Below, one piece after another: positions 56,089 to 64,000 of a stretch of DNA of 64,000 nucleotides (position 1 is its first letter; every line of letters begins with the position of its first letter). Origin of the DNA: Wenzhouxiangella limi (GTDB lineage: Bacteria > Pseudomonadota > Gammaproteobacteria > Xanthomonadales > Wenzhouxiangellaceae); the NCBI RefSeq assembly GCF_010499265.1, contig NZ_JAAGSC010000041.1:235521-299520 (forward strand). The letters are read 5' to 3'. Both the position numbers and the translations under genes were made by a program. The notes beneath the pieces were generated by a model. That model saw only the letters and a program-made list of their open reading frames with translations. It was not told the origin of the DNA and searched no databases.

Positions 56089-57384
56089 ATGACTGAGCCC
56101 CACGTCGTTTTCACCCACCTCAACGCTAAGCGCTGCTGGTCGCTGGAGGCCTACCGCGCGATCGGCGGCTGGCAGGCCTGGGAAAAGATCCTGCAAGAAA
56201 AGACCTCGCAGGAAGAAATCATCGAGGCGGTCAAGAAATCCGCCCTGCGCGGGCGCGGCGGCGCCGGCTTCCCCACGGGCCTGAAGTGGTCGTTCATGCC
56301 GCGCTCGGCGCCGGTGCAGAAATACCTCTTGTGCAATTCCGACGAGTCCGAGCCGGGCACCTGCCACGACCGCGACATCCTGCGCTACAACCCGCACGCG
56401 CTGCTCGAAGGGATGGCCATCGCGTCCTACGCCATGGGCGTGACGGTGGCCTACAACTACCTGCGAGGCGAGTTCCACCACGAGCCCTTCGAGCGCGTCG
56501 AGCAAGCGCTCAAGGAAGCCTACGCGGCCGGCTATCTCGGCAAGAACGTAAAGGGCTCGGGCATCGACATCGATATTTACAACGTGCTCGGCGCCGGCGC
56601 CTACATCTGCGGTGAGGAAACCGCGCTGATGGAGTCGCTGGAGGGCAAGAAAGGCCAGCCGCGCTTCAAGCCGCCGTTTCCGGCCAATTTCGGCCTTTAC
56701 GGCAAGCCGACCACGATCAACAACACCGAAACCCTGGCCTCGGTGCCGGCGATTCTTCGCAACGGCCCGGACTGGTTTCTGGACCTGGGCAAGCCCAACA
56801 ACGGCGGGGTCAAGGTGTTCTCGGTCTCCGGCCACGTCAACCGACCCGGCAACCACGAAGTGCCCCTGGGCACCCCGTTTGCCGAGCTGCTCGATCTGGC
56901 CGGGGGCGTGCGCGACGGCAACGCGCTCAAGGGCGTGATCCCGGGCGGGTCGTCGATGCCGGTGCTGCCGGCTGAAACCATGATGGATGTCACCATGGAC
57001 TACGACGCCCTGCAAAAAGCCGGTTCCGGGCTGGGATCGGGAGCCGTGATCGTCATGGATGAGACCACCTGCATGGTCTCGGCCTGTACCCGGATCGCGC
57101 GCTTTTACTATGCAGAGTCCTGCGGGCAGTGCACGCCGTGTCGCGAGGGCACCGGCTGGATGTACCGGGTGCTGCGGCGCATCCAGGACGGCAAGGGCCG
57201 GCCCGAAGATCTCGATCTGCTGCTTTCGGCCGCCGGCCAGATCGAGGGGCATACCATCTGCGCCTTCGGTGAGGCCGCGGCCTGGCCGGTGCAGGGCTTT
57301 TTGCGCCATTTCCGCCACGAGTTCGAGTACTACATCGCCCACGGCCGCTCGATCGTTTCTGAAAAGCTTGGCGCGGCTGCTTGA
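56089..57384 (+). CDS. nuoF: NADH-quinone oxidoreductase subunit F
   Basis: A 431-residue 51-kDa subunit that binds NADH and FMN and cluster N3. [14 protein letters not shown] (NADH), [14 protein letters not shown] and [14 protein letters not shown] (FMN), and the [4Fe-4S] ligands in [12 protein letters not shown] followed by a distant Cys in [12 protein letters not shown] at 56089 has GGAG eight bases upstream; a GTG at 56080 overlapping nuoE is possible. A repeat element separates it from nuoG. Confidence 0.96.
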   Translation: MTEPHVVFTHLNAKRCWSLEAYRAIGGWQAWEKILQEKTSQEEIIEAVKKSALRGRGGAGFPTGLKWSFMPRSAPVQKYLLCNSDESEPGTCHDRDILRYNPHALLEGMAIASYAMGVTVAYNYLRGEFHHEPFERVEQALKEAYAAGYLGKNVKGSGIDIDIYNVLGAGAYICGEETALMESLEGKKGQPRFKPPFPANFGLYGKPTTINNTETLASVPAILRNGPDWFLDLGKPNNGGVKVFSVSGHVNRPGNHEVPLGTPFAELLDLAGGVRDGNALKGVIPGGSSMPVLPAETMMDVTMDYDALQKAGSGLGSGAVIVMDETTCMVSACTRIARFYYAESCGQCTPCREGTGWMYRVLRRIQDGKGRPEDLDLLLSAAGQIEGHTICAFGEAAAWPVQGFLRHFRHEFEYYIAHGRSIVSEKLGAAA

Positions 57385-57408
57385 AGATGGCTTTGACTTG
57401 ATTTATGG

Positions 57409-57550
57409 AACCGCAGATGAACGCAGATAAACGCGGATTTTTGATTGAACGACAGTCCGGATGGTCGCACAAGTTGAGCTGTGCGGATCGATCGGGGACG
57501 CGCTGTGCATTTCCCAGAGCATCTGCGTTAATCTGCGTTCATCCGCGGTT
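57409..57550. repeat. extragenic inverted repeat between nuoF and nuoG
   Basis: Left arm 57409-57438 (AACCGCAGATGAACGCAGAT plus ten more bases) and right arm 57520-57550 are near-complementary over about 30 bases with three mismatches, enclosing an 81-base core. It looks like an extragenic palindromic element. Elsewhere the nuo genes overlap or nearly touch, so this one 199-base gap is exceptional. Confidence 0.75.
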
Positions 57551-57583
57551 AACCGCTTTTCCGGGTCGATGCGGAGGCTTGTG

Positions 57584-59971
57584 ATGGCGACTGTTGAGCG
57601 CCAGCAAACCGACCTCGTCACCCTGGAAATCGACGGCCAGGCGGTCCAGGCCCCCAAGGGTTCGATGATCATCGAGGCGGCCGACCGCATCGGCATCGAC
57701 ATTCCGCGGTTTTGCTACCACCACAAGCTGTCGATTGCGGCCAACTGCCGGATGTGCCTGGTCGATGTGGAAAAAGCGCCCAAGCCGCTGCCGGCCTGCG
57801 CCACGCCGGTGGGCGAAGGCATGAAAGTGTTCACCGAGTCGCGCCGCGCGGTCGACGCCCAGCGCGGGGTGATGGAGTTTCTGCTGATCAACCACCCGCT
57901 CGACTGCCCGATCTGCGACCAGGGCGGCGAGTGCGAGCTTCAGGACCTGGCCATGGGCTATGGCCGCTCCGTCTCGCGTTTTACCGAGCGCAAGCGCGTG
58001 GTCAAGGACAAGAACTTAGGCCCGCTGGTGTCCACCGACATGACCCGCTGCATCCACTGCACGCGCTGCGTGCGCTTTCTCGAAGAGATTGCCGGCACCG
58101 CCGAACTGGGCGGCATCGGGCGCGGTGAGCACACCGAGATTTCAACCTTCGTCGAGCGCAACATCCAGTCCGAGCTGTCGGGCAACATCATCGATTTGTG
58201 CCCGGTCGGGGCGCTGACCAACAAGCCGTTCCGGTTCTCGGCAAGGCCCTGGGAAATGCGCGCCCGGGCGCTGGTCGGCAGCCACGACTGCCTGGGCTCG
58301 AACCTTTACTACCACGTACGCGGGCGCAAAATCATGCGCTGCGTGCCGCGCGACAACGAAGCGATCAACGAATGCTGGCTGGCCGATCGCGATCGCTACT
58401 CGCATTTCGGCCTGGAGGCCGAAGACCGCCTGACCGCACCCAAGATCAAAATCCAAGGCCAGTGGCAGGACTGCGACTGGACCACGGCCCTGGACGCGGC
58501 CGCCGCCGGGCTGCGCTCGGTGATCGATCAGCACGGCCCCGAGCAGCTGGGCGTGCTGGTCAGCCCGCGCGCGACCACCGAGGAGCATCACCTGCTGCGG
58601 CGTTTGAGCGACGGCCTGGGCTGCAGCAACATCGATCACCGTGTGCGCATGGTCGATAGCGATCACCCGCTGGCCGGAAAAGCGCGCATGGATGTTTCCA
58701 GCGCCGAGATCTCCAAGGCCGATGCGATCTTTCTGATCGGCAGCAATATCCGCCAGGACCAGCCCATACTGGGCCACCGCGTGCGCACCGCCTGGCGGCT
58801 GCACGGGGCCAGGATCATGGACCTGAACCCGGTCGCCTACGATTTTCATTTCGACCTGGCCGAACGCATCACGGTCGCGCCGCAGGCCATGGTCCAGGCC
58901 CTGGCGCGGGTGACCCGGGCTGCGCTCGCGGCGACCGACGGCAAGCTGCCCGACGGGCCTTTGGGCGAACTGCTCGCCAAGACCGAGGCGGACGCGCCGG
59001 CCGAGCGAACGGTGGCTGCGCTCCAGGCGGCCGATCGGGCCGTGCTGCTGCTGGGCGACGGCGCGCTCAACCATCCGCAGGCCTCGCAGCTGCGCGCGCT
59101 GGCCGAGTGCCTGGCCGAGCGCCTGCAAATCTTTTTGTGTGTGTTGCCCGGCCCGGCCAACAGCCAGGGCGCGTGGCGCGCGGGTACGGTGCCGGGCGAG
59201 CGGGGCCTGGCGGCCGATGCCATGCTGTCCGACCCGCGCCAGAGCTACCTGCTGGTCGATCTGGAGCCATCGCTGGATACCGCGCATCCGGCCCGGGCCA
59301 TGGGCGCGCTGGGCGCGGCCGAGACCGTCGTCGCCGTGACCAGCTTCGCCGGTCCTGACCTGCTCGAGGTGGCCGACGTGCTGTTGCCGATGGCTGCAGT
59401 ACCGGAAACCGACGGCTCCTATATCAATCTAGACGGCACCGACCAGGCATTCCGGGCCGCGATCAAGCCGCCTTTTGAGGCCCGGGAGGGCTGGAAGATC
59501 CTGCGTCGATTGGGCGAGATGCTGGGTCTGGAAGGATTCGATTTCGTTTCCCTGGAAGCGGTGGTTGACAGCCTGCAGGCCGATGCGACGACCAGGACCG
59601 AGACCGACGCGCAGAGTTTGGCGAAGGACCTGACCCCGCCTGCGGTCAGCGATCAAGAGCTGGCCCGCATCGGTGATGTGCCGATGTTTGCCGGTGATGC
59701 CCTGGTGCGCCGATCGAGGCCGCTGCAGCAGACCAGCCACGCCGATGCGCCGGTCGCGCGTCTTCATCCGGCGACCGCCGAACGGCTGGGGCTGAGTCAA
59801 GCGCAGCGCGTTCGGGTCCGCCAGGATCAGGATTATGCTGAGGCGGCGTTTGAGCTGCGGCTCGACAGCGCCGTTGCCGTCGATGCGCTGTGGCTGCCCG
59901 TCGCGGTGCCCGAGGTGGCCTCGCTCGGTCCAGCCTATGGCCCGATCTCGCTCGAGGCTGACCGCGAATGA
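57584..59971 (+). CDS. nuoG: NADH-quinone oxidoreductase subunit G
   Basis: A 795-residue subunit. N-terminal [2Fe-2S] N1b ligands in [15 protein letters not shown]; His/Cys N5 ligands and N4 ligands in [18 protein letters not shown] and [10 protein letters not shown]. From about residue 230 a molybdopterin-like, non-catalytic domain follows. The Cys set that holds the off-path cluster N7 in E. coli is absent: the region reads [15 protein letters not shown] with a single Cys. ATG at 57584 with GCGGAGG six bases upstream is preferred; the longer frame crosses the repeat. Confidence 0.93.
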   Translation: MATVERQQTDLVTLEIDGQAVQAPKGSMIIEAADRIGIDIPRFCYHHKLSIAANCRMCLVDVEKAPKPLPACATPVGEGMKVFTESRRAVDAQRGVMEFLLINHPLDCPICDQGGECELQDLAMGYGRSVSRFTERKRVVKDKNLGPLVSTDMTRCIHCTRCVRFLEEIAGTAELGGIGRGEHTEISTFVERNIQSELSGNIIDLCPVGALTNKPFRFSARPWEMRARALVGSHDCLGSNLYYHVRGRKIMRCVPRDNEAINECWLADRDRYSHFGLEAEDRLTAPKIKIQGQWQDCDWTTALDAAAAGLRSVIDQHGPEQLGVLVSPRATTEEHHLLRRLSDGLGCSNIDHRVRMVDSDHPLAGKARMDVSSAEISKADAIFLIGSNIRQDQPILGHRVRTAWRLHGARIMDLNPVAYDFHFDLAERITVAPQAMVQALARVTRAALAATDGKLPDGPLGELLAKTEADAPAERTVAALQAADRAVLLLGDGALNHPQASQLRALAECLAERLQIFLCVLPGPANSQGAWRAGTVPGERGLAADAMLSDPRQSYLLVDLEPSLDTAHPARAMGALGAAETVVAVTSFAGPDLLEVADVLLPMAAVPETDGSYINLDGTDQAFRAAIKPPFEAREGWKILRRLGEMLGLEGFDFVSLEAVVDSLQADATTRTETDAQSLAKDLTPPAVSDQELARIGDVPMFAGDALVRRSRPLQQTSHADAPVARLHPATAERLGLSQAQRVRVRQDQDYAEAAFELRLDSAVAVDALWLPVAVPEVASLGPAYGPISLEADRE

Positions 59972-60987
59972 TCGACCAGCTCATCACTTTGCTCTGGACC
60001 CTGGCCAAGGTGCTCATGGTGGTGCTCCCGATCACCATGGCGGTGGCCTATTTCACCTACTTCGAGCGCAAGGTCATCGGCTACATGCAGGTTCGGCGCG
60101 GGCCCAATCGGGTCGGCCCGCTGGGTCTGCTGCAGCCGTTTGCCGATCTGTTCAAGATGCTGTTCAAGGAATTGATTGTTCCGGCCGACGCCAACCGCTT
60201 TTTGTTCCTGCTGGCGCCGGTGCTGGCGCTGGCCCCGGCGCTGACCGCCTGGGCGGTGGTGCCGTTTAACGACTGGATCGTGCTGGCCGACATCGATGCC
60301 GGCCTGCTGTTCATCCTGGCCATGACCTCCATGGGTGTTTACGGCATCCTCATCGGCGGCTGGGCGTCGAACTCCAAGTACGCCCTGCTGGGCGGGCTGC
60401 GCTCGGCGGCCCAAACCGTCAGCTACGAGATCGCCATGGGTTTCGCCCTGGTCGGCGTGGTCGTGCTGTCGGGTACGCTCAACCTCAGCGGCATCGTGCT
60501 GGCCCAGTCGGGCGGTATTTTGAGCTGGTTCTGGCTGCCGCTGCTGCCGCTGTTCGTGATTTATTTCATCTCGGGGGTGGCCGAAACCAACCGCGCCCCG
60601 TTCGACGTTGCCGAGGGCGAGTCGGAGATCGTCGCCGGCTTTCACGTCGAGTATTCCGGGTCGGCTTTCGCGGTCTTCTTTCTGGCTGAATACGCCAACA
60701 TGATTCTGATCTCGGCCCTGGCCGCGCTGCTGTTTCTGGGCGGATGGCTGTCGCCGTTCCAGGGCTTGCCGGTGATCGGTGATACCCTGCTTGGGCAGGG
60801 TGGTCTGCACTGGTTCCTGGCCAAGACCGTGATCTTCTGTTTCCTCTACCTGTGGTTCCGGGCGACGTTCCCGCGCTACCGCTACGACCAGATCATGCGC
60901 CTGGGCTGGAAGGTGTTCATTCCCATCACCATCGTCTGGGTCATGGTCGCCGGCGCCCTGCGCGTGTCCGGGCTGTACGGAGGCTGA
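59968..60987 (+). CDS. nuoH: NADH-quinone oxidoreductase subunit H
   Basis: A 339-residue membrane subunit with eight helices, part of the quinone chamber entrance. [52 protein letters not shown] and the [20 protein letters not shown] ending are the invariant blocks. ATGA overlap with nuoG. Confidence 0.97.
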   Translation: MIDQLITLLWTLAKVLMVVLPITMAVAYFTYFERKVIGYMQVRRGPNRVGPLGLLQPFADLFKMLFKELIVPADANRFLFLLAPVLALAPALTAWAVVPFNDWIVLADIDAGLLFILAMTSMGVYGILIGGWASNSKYALLGGLRSAAQTVSYEIAMGFALVGVVVLSGTLNLSGIVLAQSGGILSWFWLPLLPLFVIYFISGVAETNRAPFDVAEGESEIVAGFHVEYSGSAFAVFFLAEYANMILISALAALLFLGGWLSPFQGLPVIGDTLLGQGGLHWFLAKTVIFCFLYLWFRATFPRYRYDQIMRLGWKVFIPITIVWVMVAGALRVSGLYGG

Positions 60988-60992
60988 TCGCC

Positions 60993-61481
60993 ATGCACAC
61001 GGTAACCCGATATCTCAAGTCACTGATGCTGCTGGAGTTGTTCAGCGGGCTGGCGCTGACGTTTCGCTACTGGAAAAGTCCGAAAGAGACGCTCAACTAT
61101 CCGGAAGAGAAAACCCCGAAGTCGCCGCGTTTCCGCGGGCTGCACGCGCTGCGGCGCTACCCCAACGGCGAGGAGCGCTGCATCGCCTGCAAACTGTGCG
61201 AGGCGGTCTGTCCGGCGCTGGCCATCACCATCGATTCGCACCAGCGCGAGGACGGCACCCGGCGCACGACGCGCTACGATATCGATCTGTTCAAGTGCAT
61301 TTATTGCGGTTTCTGCGAAGAGTCCTGCCCGGTCGATTCCATCGTCGAGACCGATATCAGCGAGTATCACTTCGAGAATCGCGGCGAGCACATCGTGACC
61401 AAGGAGCAGCTGCTGGCGATCGGCGACCGGTTCGAAGACCGGATTGCCGCTGCGCGGCGTCAGGACGCGGCCTACCGCTAG
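60993..61481 (+). CDS. nuoI: NADH-quinone oxidoreductase subunit I
   Basis: A 162-residue ferredoxin-like subunit with two [4Fe-4S] clusters, N6a and N6b: [12 protein letters not shown] and [12 protein letters not shown]. An N-terminal amphipathic helix ([18 protein letters not shown]) touches the membrane. ATG at 60993 follows nuoH by 5 bases; the GGAGG upstream lies in the nuoH end. Confidence 0.97.
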   Translation: MHTVTRYLKSLMLLELFSGLALTFRYWKSPKETLNYPEEKTPKSPRFRGLHALRRYPNGEERCIACKLCEAVCPALAITIDSHQREDGTRRTTRYDIDLFKCIYCGFCEESCPVDSIVETDISEYHFENRGEHIVTKEQLLAIGDRFEDRIAAARRQDAAYR

Positions 61482-61512
61482 CAGCGATTTGAAGGGATAA
61501 CAGAGTCAGGGC

Positions 61513-62151
61513 ATGCCAATCATCGAGCTGGTTTTTTATTTGTTCGGGACCATTCTGGTCCTGTCTGCGCTCAGCGTGGTCACGGTGGGCAACCCGGTCT
61601 ACGCGGTGCTGTTTCTGGTGCTGTCGTTTTTCTCGGCCGCCTGTATCTGGCTGCTGCTGCAGGCTGAGTTCCTGGCCATCGTGCTGGTGCTGGTCTACGT
61701 GGGCGCGGTGATGGTGCTGTTTTTGTTCGTGGTCATGATGCTCGATATTCGCTCCGGCCTGGCCAAGCAGCCGGTGTCGCGGTTCTTGCCGGTGGGTTTG
61801 CTGGTTGCCTTTGCCATGGCGCTGCAGATGTTTCTGGTGATCTGGACCCGGGGCCTGGAAACCGTCGGCATGCCCACGCCCCAGCCGGAAGGCTACAGCC
61901 ACACCCGCGAGCTCGGCCTGCTGCTGTATACCGACTACCTGTTTGCGTTCGAGGTCGCCGCCGTCTTGCTGCTGGTGGCGATTATCGCGGCGATCATGCT
62001 GACCCATCGCCGGCGAACGAATACCAAACAGCAGGACCCGTCGCGCCAGGTGCGGATCAAGCGCGCCGAGCGCGTCCGCCTGGTGAGCATGGTCGCCGAG
62101 GATGCCGCCAGCGATTCCCGGGGCGACCGGCGTGACGAGGAGGGCGGCTGA
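61513..62151 (+). CDS. nuoJ: NADH-quinone oxidoreductase subunit J
   Basis: A 212-residue membrane subunit with five helices. [22 protein letters not shown] and [20 protein letters not shown] (with the pi-bulge helix that gates proton transfer) are diagnostic. It has a long basic/acidic cytosolic tail (about residues 165-212). Followed at once by nuoK. Confidence 0.93.
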   Translation: MPIIELVFYLFGTILVLSALSVVTVGNPVYAVLFLVLSFFSAACIWLLLQAEFLAIVLVLVYVGAVMVLFLFVVMMLDIRSGLAKQPVSRFLPVGLLVAFAMALQMFLVIWTRGLETVGMPTPQPEGYSHTRELGLLLYTDYLFAFEVAAVLLLVAIIAAIMLTHRRRTNTKQQDPSRQVRIKRAERVRLVSMVAEDAASDSRGDRRDEEGG

Positions 62152-62153
62152 AC

Positions 62154-62459
62154 ATGTTGACGCTTGCGCATTTCCTGACCCTGGGCGCGGTGCTGTTTTG
62201 CATCAGCGTCGCCGGCATCTTCCTGAACCGCAAGAACGTGCTGATTCTTTTGATGTGCATCGAGCTGATGCTGCTGGCGGTCAACATGAACTTCGTCGCC
62301 TTCTCGCACTTTCTCGGCGACATGCACGGCCAGGTGTTTGTGTTTTTTATCCTGACCGTGGCGGCCGCCGAGGCCGCCATCGGCCTGGCGATCCTGGTCG
62401 TGCTGTTCCGCAATCGACGCTCGATCGACGTCGAAGAACTGGCCGATCTCAAGGGGTAG
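62154..62459 (+). CDS. nuoK: NADH-quinone oxidoreductase subunit K
   Basis: A 101-residue, three-helix subunit. [21 protein letters not shown] with the key Glu in MCIELM, and [19 protein letters not shown] with the second Glu, form the E-channel. ATG two bases after nuoJ. Confidence 0.96.
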   Translation: MLTLAHFLTLGAVLFCISVAGIFLNRKNVLILLMCIELMLLAVNMNFVAFSHFLGDMHGQVFVFFILTVAAAEAAIGLAILVVLFRNRRSIDVEELADLKG

Positions 62460-62463
62460 CGCG

Positions 62464-64000
62464 GTGACTATCCAGACGATTCTGTTGCTGATCCCGTTGC
62501 TGCCGCTGGCCGGATGCCTGGTGGCCGGCCTGTTCGGCGGGTTCATCGGTCGGGCCGGGGCGCACTGGGTCACCATCCTGGCCGTGGCGGCCTCGTTCGG
62601 CCTGTCGGGCTTCGTCGCCTGGGAGGTGTTTTTCAACGACCTGCCGGTGCTCAACTACACGCTCTATACCTGGGCGGTGACCGACGGCTTCCGCTTCGAG
62701 ATCGGCTTTCTCGTCGACAGCCTGACCGCGCTGATGATGGTGGTGGTGACCTTCGTGTCGCTGATGGTGCACATCTATACCGTCGGCTACATGCACGACG
62801 ATCCCGGCTACCAGCGCTTTTTCGCCTACATCAACCTGTTCACCTTCGCCATGCTCATGCTGGTGATGGCCAACAACTTCCTGCAGCTGTTTTTTGGCTG
62901 GGAGGCGGTCGGCGTGGTGTCCTACCTGCTGATCGGTTTCTGGTTCAAGAAAGAGTCGGCCGTGCGGGCCAACTTGAAAGCCTTTCTGGTCAACCGCGCC
63001 GGCGATTTCGGCCTGCTCCTGGGCGTGGCGGCGGTGCTCATGTACGCCGGCTCGCTGGACTACAGCAGCGTGTTTGCCGCCGTGCCGGCGATGGAAGAAC
63101 AGACCATCAGAGTGTTCGGCGGGCTCGAATGGTCGGTGATGACCTTCATCTGCATCTGCCTGTTTATCGGCGCGATGGGCAAGTCGGCCCAGGTGCCGTT
63201 GCACGTGTGGCTGCCGGATTCCATGGAAGGCCCGACCCCGATCTCGGCCCTGATCCACGCCGCGACCATGGTCACGGCCGGCATTTTCATGGTCGCGCGC
63301 CTGTCGCCGATGTTCGAAGCCTCGGTCACCGCCTTGAGCTTCATCCTGATCATCGGCGCGATCACCGCGCTGTTCATGGGCTTGGTCGGGATCGTGCAGA
63401 CCGACATCAAGCGCGTGGTCGCCTATTCGACCCTGTCACAGCTGGGCTACATGACCGTCGCCCTGGGCGCGTCGGCCTACTCGGTGGCGATTTTCCACCT
63501 CATGACCCACGCGTTTTTCAAAGCGCTTTTGTTCCTCGCCGCCGGCTCGGTGATCATCGCCTTACACCACAAGCAGGACATGCGCGAAATGGGCGGGCTG
63601 GCCCGCTACCTGCCGATCACGGCCGCCACCGCCTGGCTGGGCTCGCTGGCCCTGATCGGTTTTCCGTTCTTTTCGGGCTTTTACTCCAAGGACCTGATCA
63701 TTGAGGCGGTCAAGCTGGCAGACCGTCCGGGCGCGGCCTTTGCCACCTTCGCCGTCTACGCCGGCGTGGTGATTACGGCGCTGTACTCGTTCAGGCTGTT
63801 GTACCTGACCTTTCACGGCCAGAGCCGCATGGACGATGAAACCCGTGCCCATGCCCACGAGTCGCCCTGGGTGGTGACGATTCCGCTGATCCTGCTGGCC
63901 ATCCCGTCGGTGCTGATCGGCTATTTCACCGTCGTGCCGCTGCTGTTCGGCGGCGCGCTGGCCGATGCCATCTTCGTGCGCGAGGCTCACGACGTGGTCG
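62464..64000 (+). CDS. nuoL: NADH-quinone oxidoreductase subunit L, 3' end cut by window edge
   Basis: GTG at 62464, four bases after nuoK, opens a frame of 512 codons to the window end; full proteins are about 620-660 residues, so the lateral helix is missing. The antiporter-like core has FGWEAVGVVSYLLIGFWF, LPDSMEGPTPISALIH with TM7 Lys nearby (GAMGKSAQVPLHVW), TDIKRVVAYSTLSQLGYM and FKALLFLAAGS (TM8 Lys). NuoL is the most distal proton-pumping subunit; nuoM and nuoN probably follow. Confidence 0.95.
   Translation, partial: MTIQTILLLIPLLPLAGCLVAGLFGGFIGRAGAHWVTILAVAASFGLSGFVAWEVFFNDLPVLNYTLYTWAVTDGFRFEIGFLVDSLTALMMVVVTFVSLMVHIYTVGYMHDDPGYQRFFAYINLFTFAMLMLVMANNFLQLFFGWEAVGVVSYLLIGFWFKKESAVRANLKAFLVNRAGDFGLLLGVAAVLMYAGSLDYSSVFAAVPAMEEQTIRVFGGLEWSVMTFICICLFIGAMGKSAQVPLHVWLPDSMEGPTPISALIHAATMVTAGIFMVARLSPMFEASVTALSFILIIGAITALFMGLVGIVQTDIKRVVAYSTLSQLGYMTVALGASAYSVAIFHLMTHAFFKALLFLAAGSVIIALHHKQDMREMGGLARYLPITAATAWLGSLALIGFPFFSGFYSKDLIIEAVKLADRPGAAFATFAVYAGVVITALYSFRLLYLTFHGQSRMDDETRAHAHESPWVVTIPLILLAIPSVLIGYFTVVPLLFGGALADAIFVREAHDVV

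Overview
This window is a stretch of chromosome from a GC-rich gammaproteobacterium. The gene content (LPS genes waaA and lpxL-like, PurC, TrpEGDC, Coq7, GlnD, DapD, ClpB and a 14-gene-type complex I operon) and the tpiA-secG-tRNA-Leu-nuoA order point to that class. Outer-membrane proteins, a BCCT osmolyte transporter and secreted cohesin/dockerin/IPTL-CTERM-like proteins would suit a Wenzhouxiangella- or Xanthomonadales/Chromatiales-type marine or saline bacterium, but that placement is inference from gene content. There is no prophage, CRISPR array or complete insertion sequence.

Layout. 0-5.3 kb: the Kdo transferase gene waaA (cut by the left edge) diverges from an LpxL-like acyltransferase gene; facing them is a minus-strand group purC, a CHCC zinc-finger gene, and an unusual single-frame fusion of an O-antigen ligase/polymerase with a WaaE-like glycosyltransferase. 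5.4-10 kb: rpe followed by trpE-G-D-C with ATGA/GTGA overlaps. 10-16 kb: a beta-barrel protein, a ferredoxin-NAD(P)H reductase-type flavoprotein on the minus strand, then an overlapping string (DUF2007-like protein, PlsC-like acyltransferase, YheT-like hydrolase, TPR protein with a decayed sulfotransferase-like end). 16-19.6 kb: a complete PhnD-C-E-E importer. 19.6-22.4 kb: coq7, a DUF481 protein, a [2Fe-2S] ferredoxin-like protein, rplM-rpsI and tRNA-Gln.

22.4-25.3 kb is the least ordinary part. It holds an inverted partial copy of the tRNA-Gln 3' half, a cluster of GC-rich mini-hairpins, and two adjacent secreted proteins, one ending in a dockerin-like segment and the next starting with a cohesin-like domain and ending in an IPTL-CTERM-like anchor. 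A heptamer repeat array closes it. 25.3-35 kb: a small HExxH protein, a DesK/NarL-type two-component pair, an M28 peptidase, and a minus-strand operon of RND adaptor, RND pump, patatin-like hydrolase and a small acidic protein. 35-40.7 kb: map-glnD-dapD-arsC-like and a dNTPase gene. 40.9-47.7 kb: porin and BCCT transporter genes, tRNA-Gly, an HDAC-like/cobalamin adenosyltransferase pair, and prpE. 47.8-50.4 kb: clpB behind a good heat-shock promoter match. 50.5-64 kb: a SIMPL-domain protein, tpiA, secG, tRNA-Leu and nuoABCDEFGHIJKL, the last cut by the right edge. An extragenic inverted repeat sits between nuoF and nuoG.

The most interesting signals are the cohesin-like/dockerin-like gene pair, the inverted heptamer arrays at two convergent gene junctions, the tRNA-Gln inverted half-copy, the ligase-glycosyltransferase fusion, and the repeat inserted inside the nuo operon. 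All family names come from reading the translated sequence, not from a database search.
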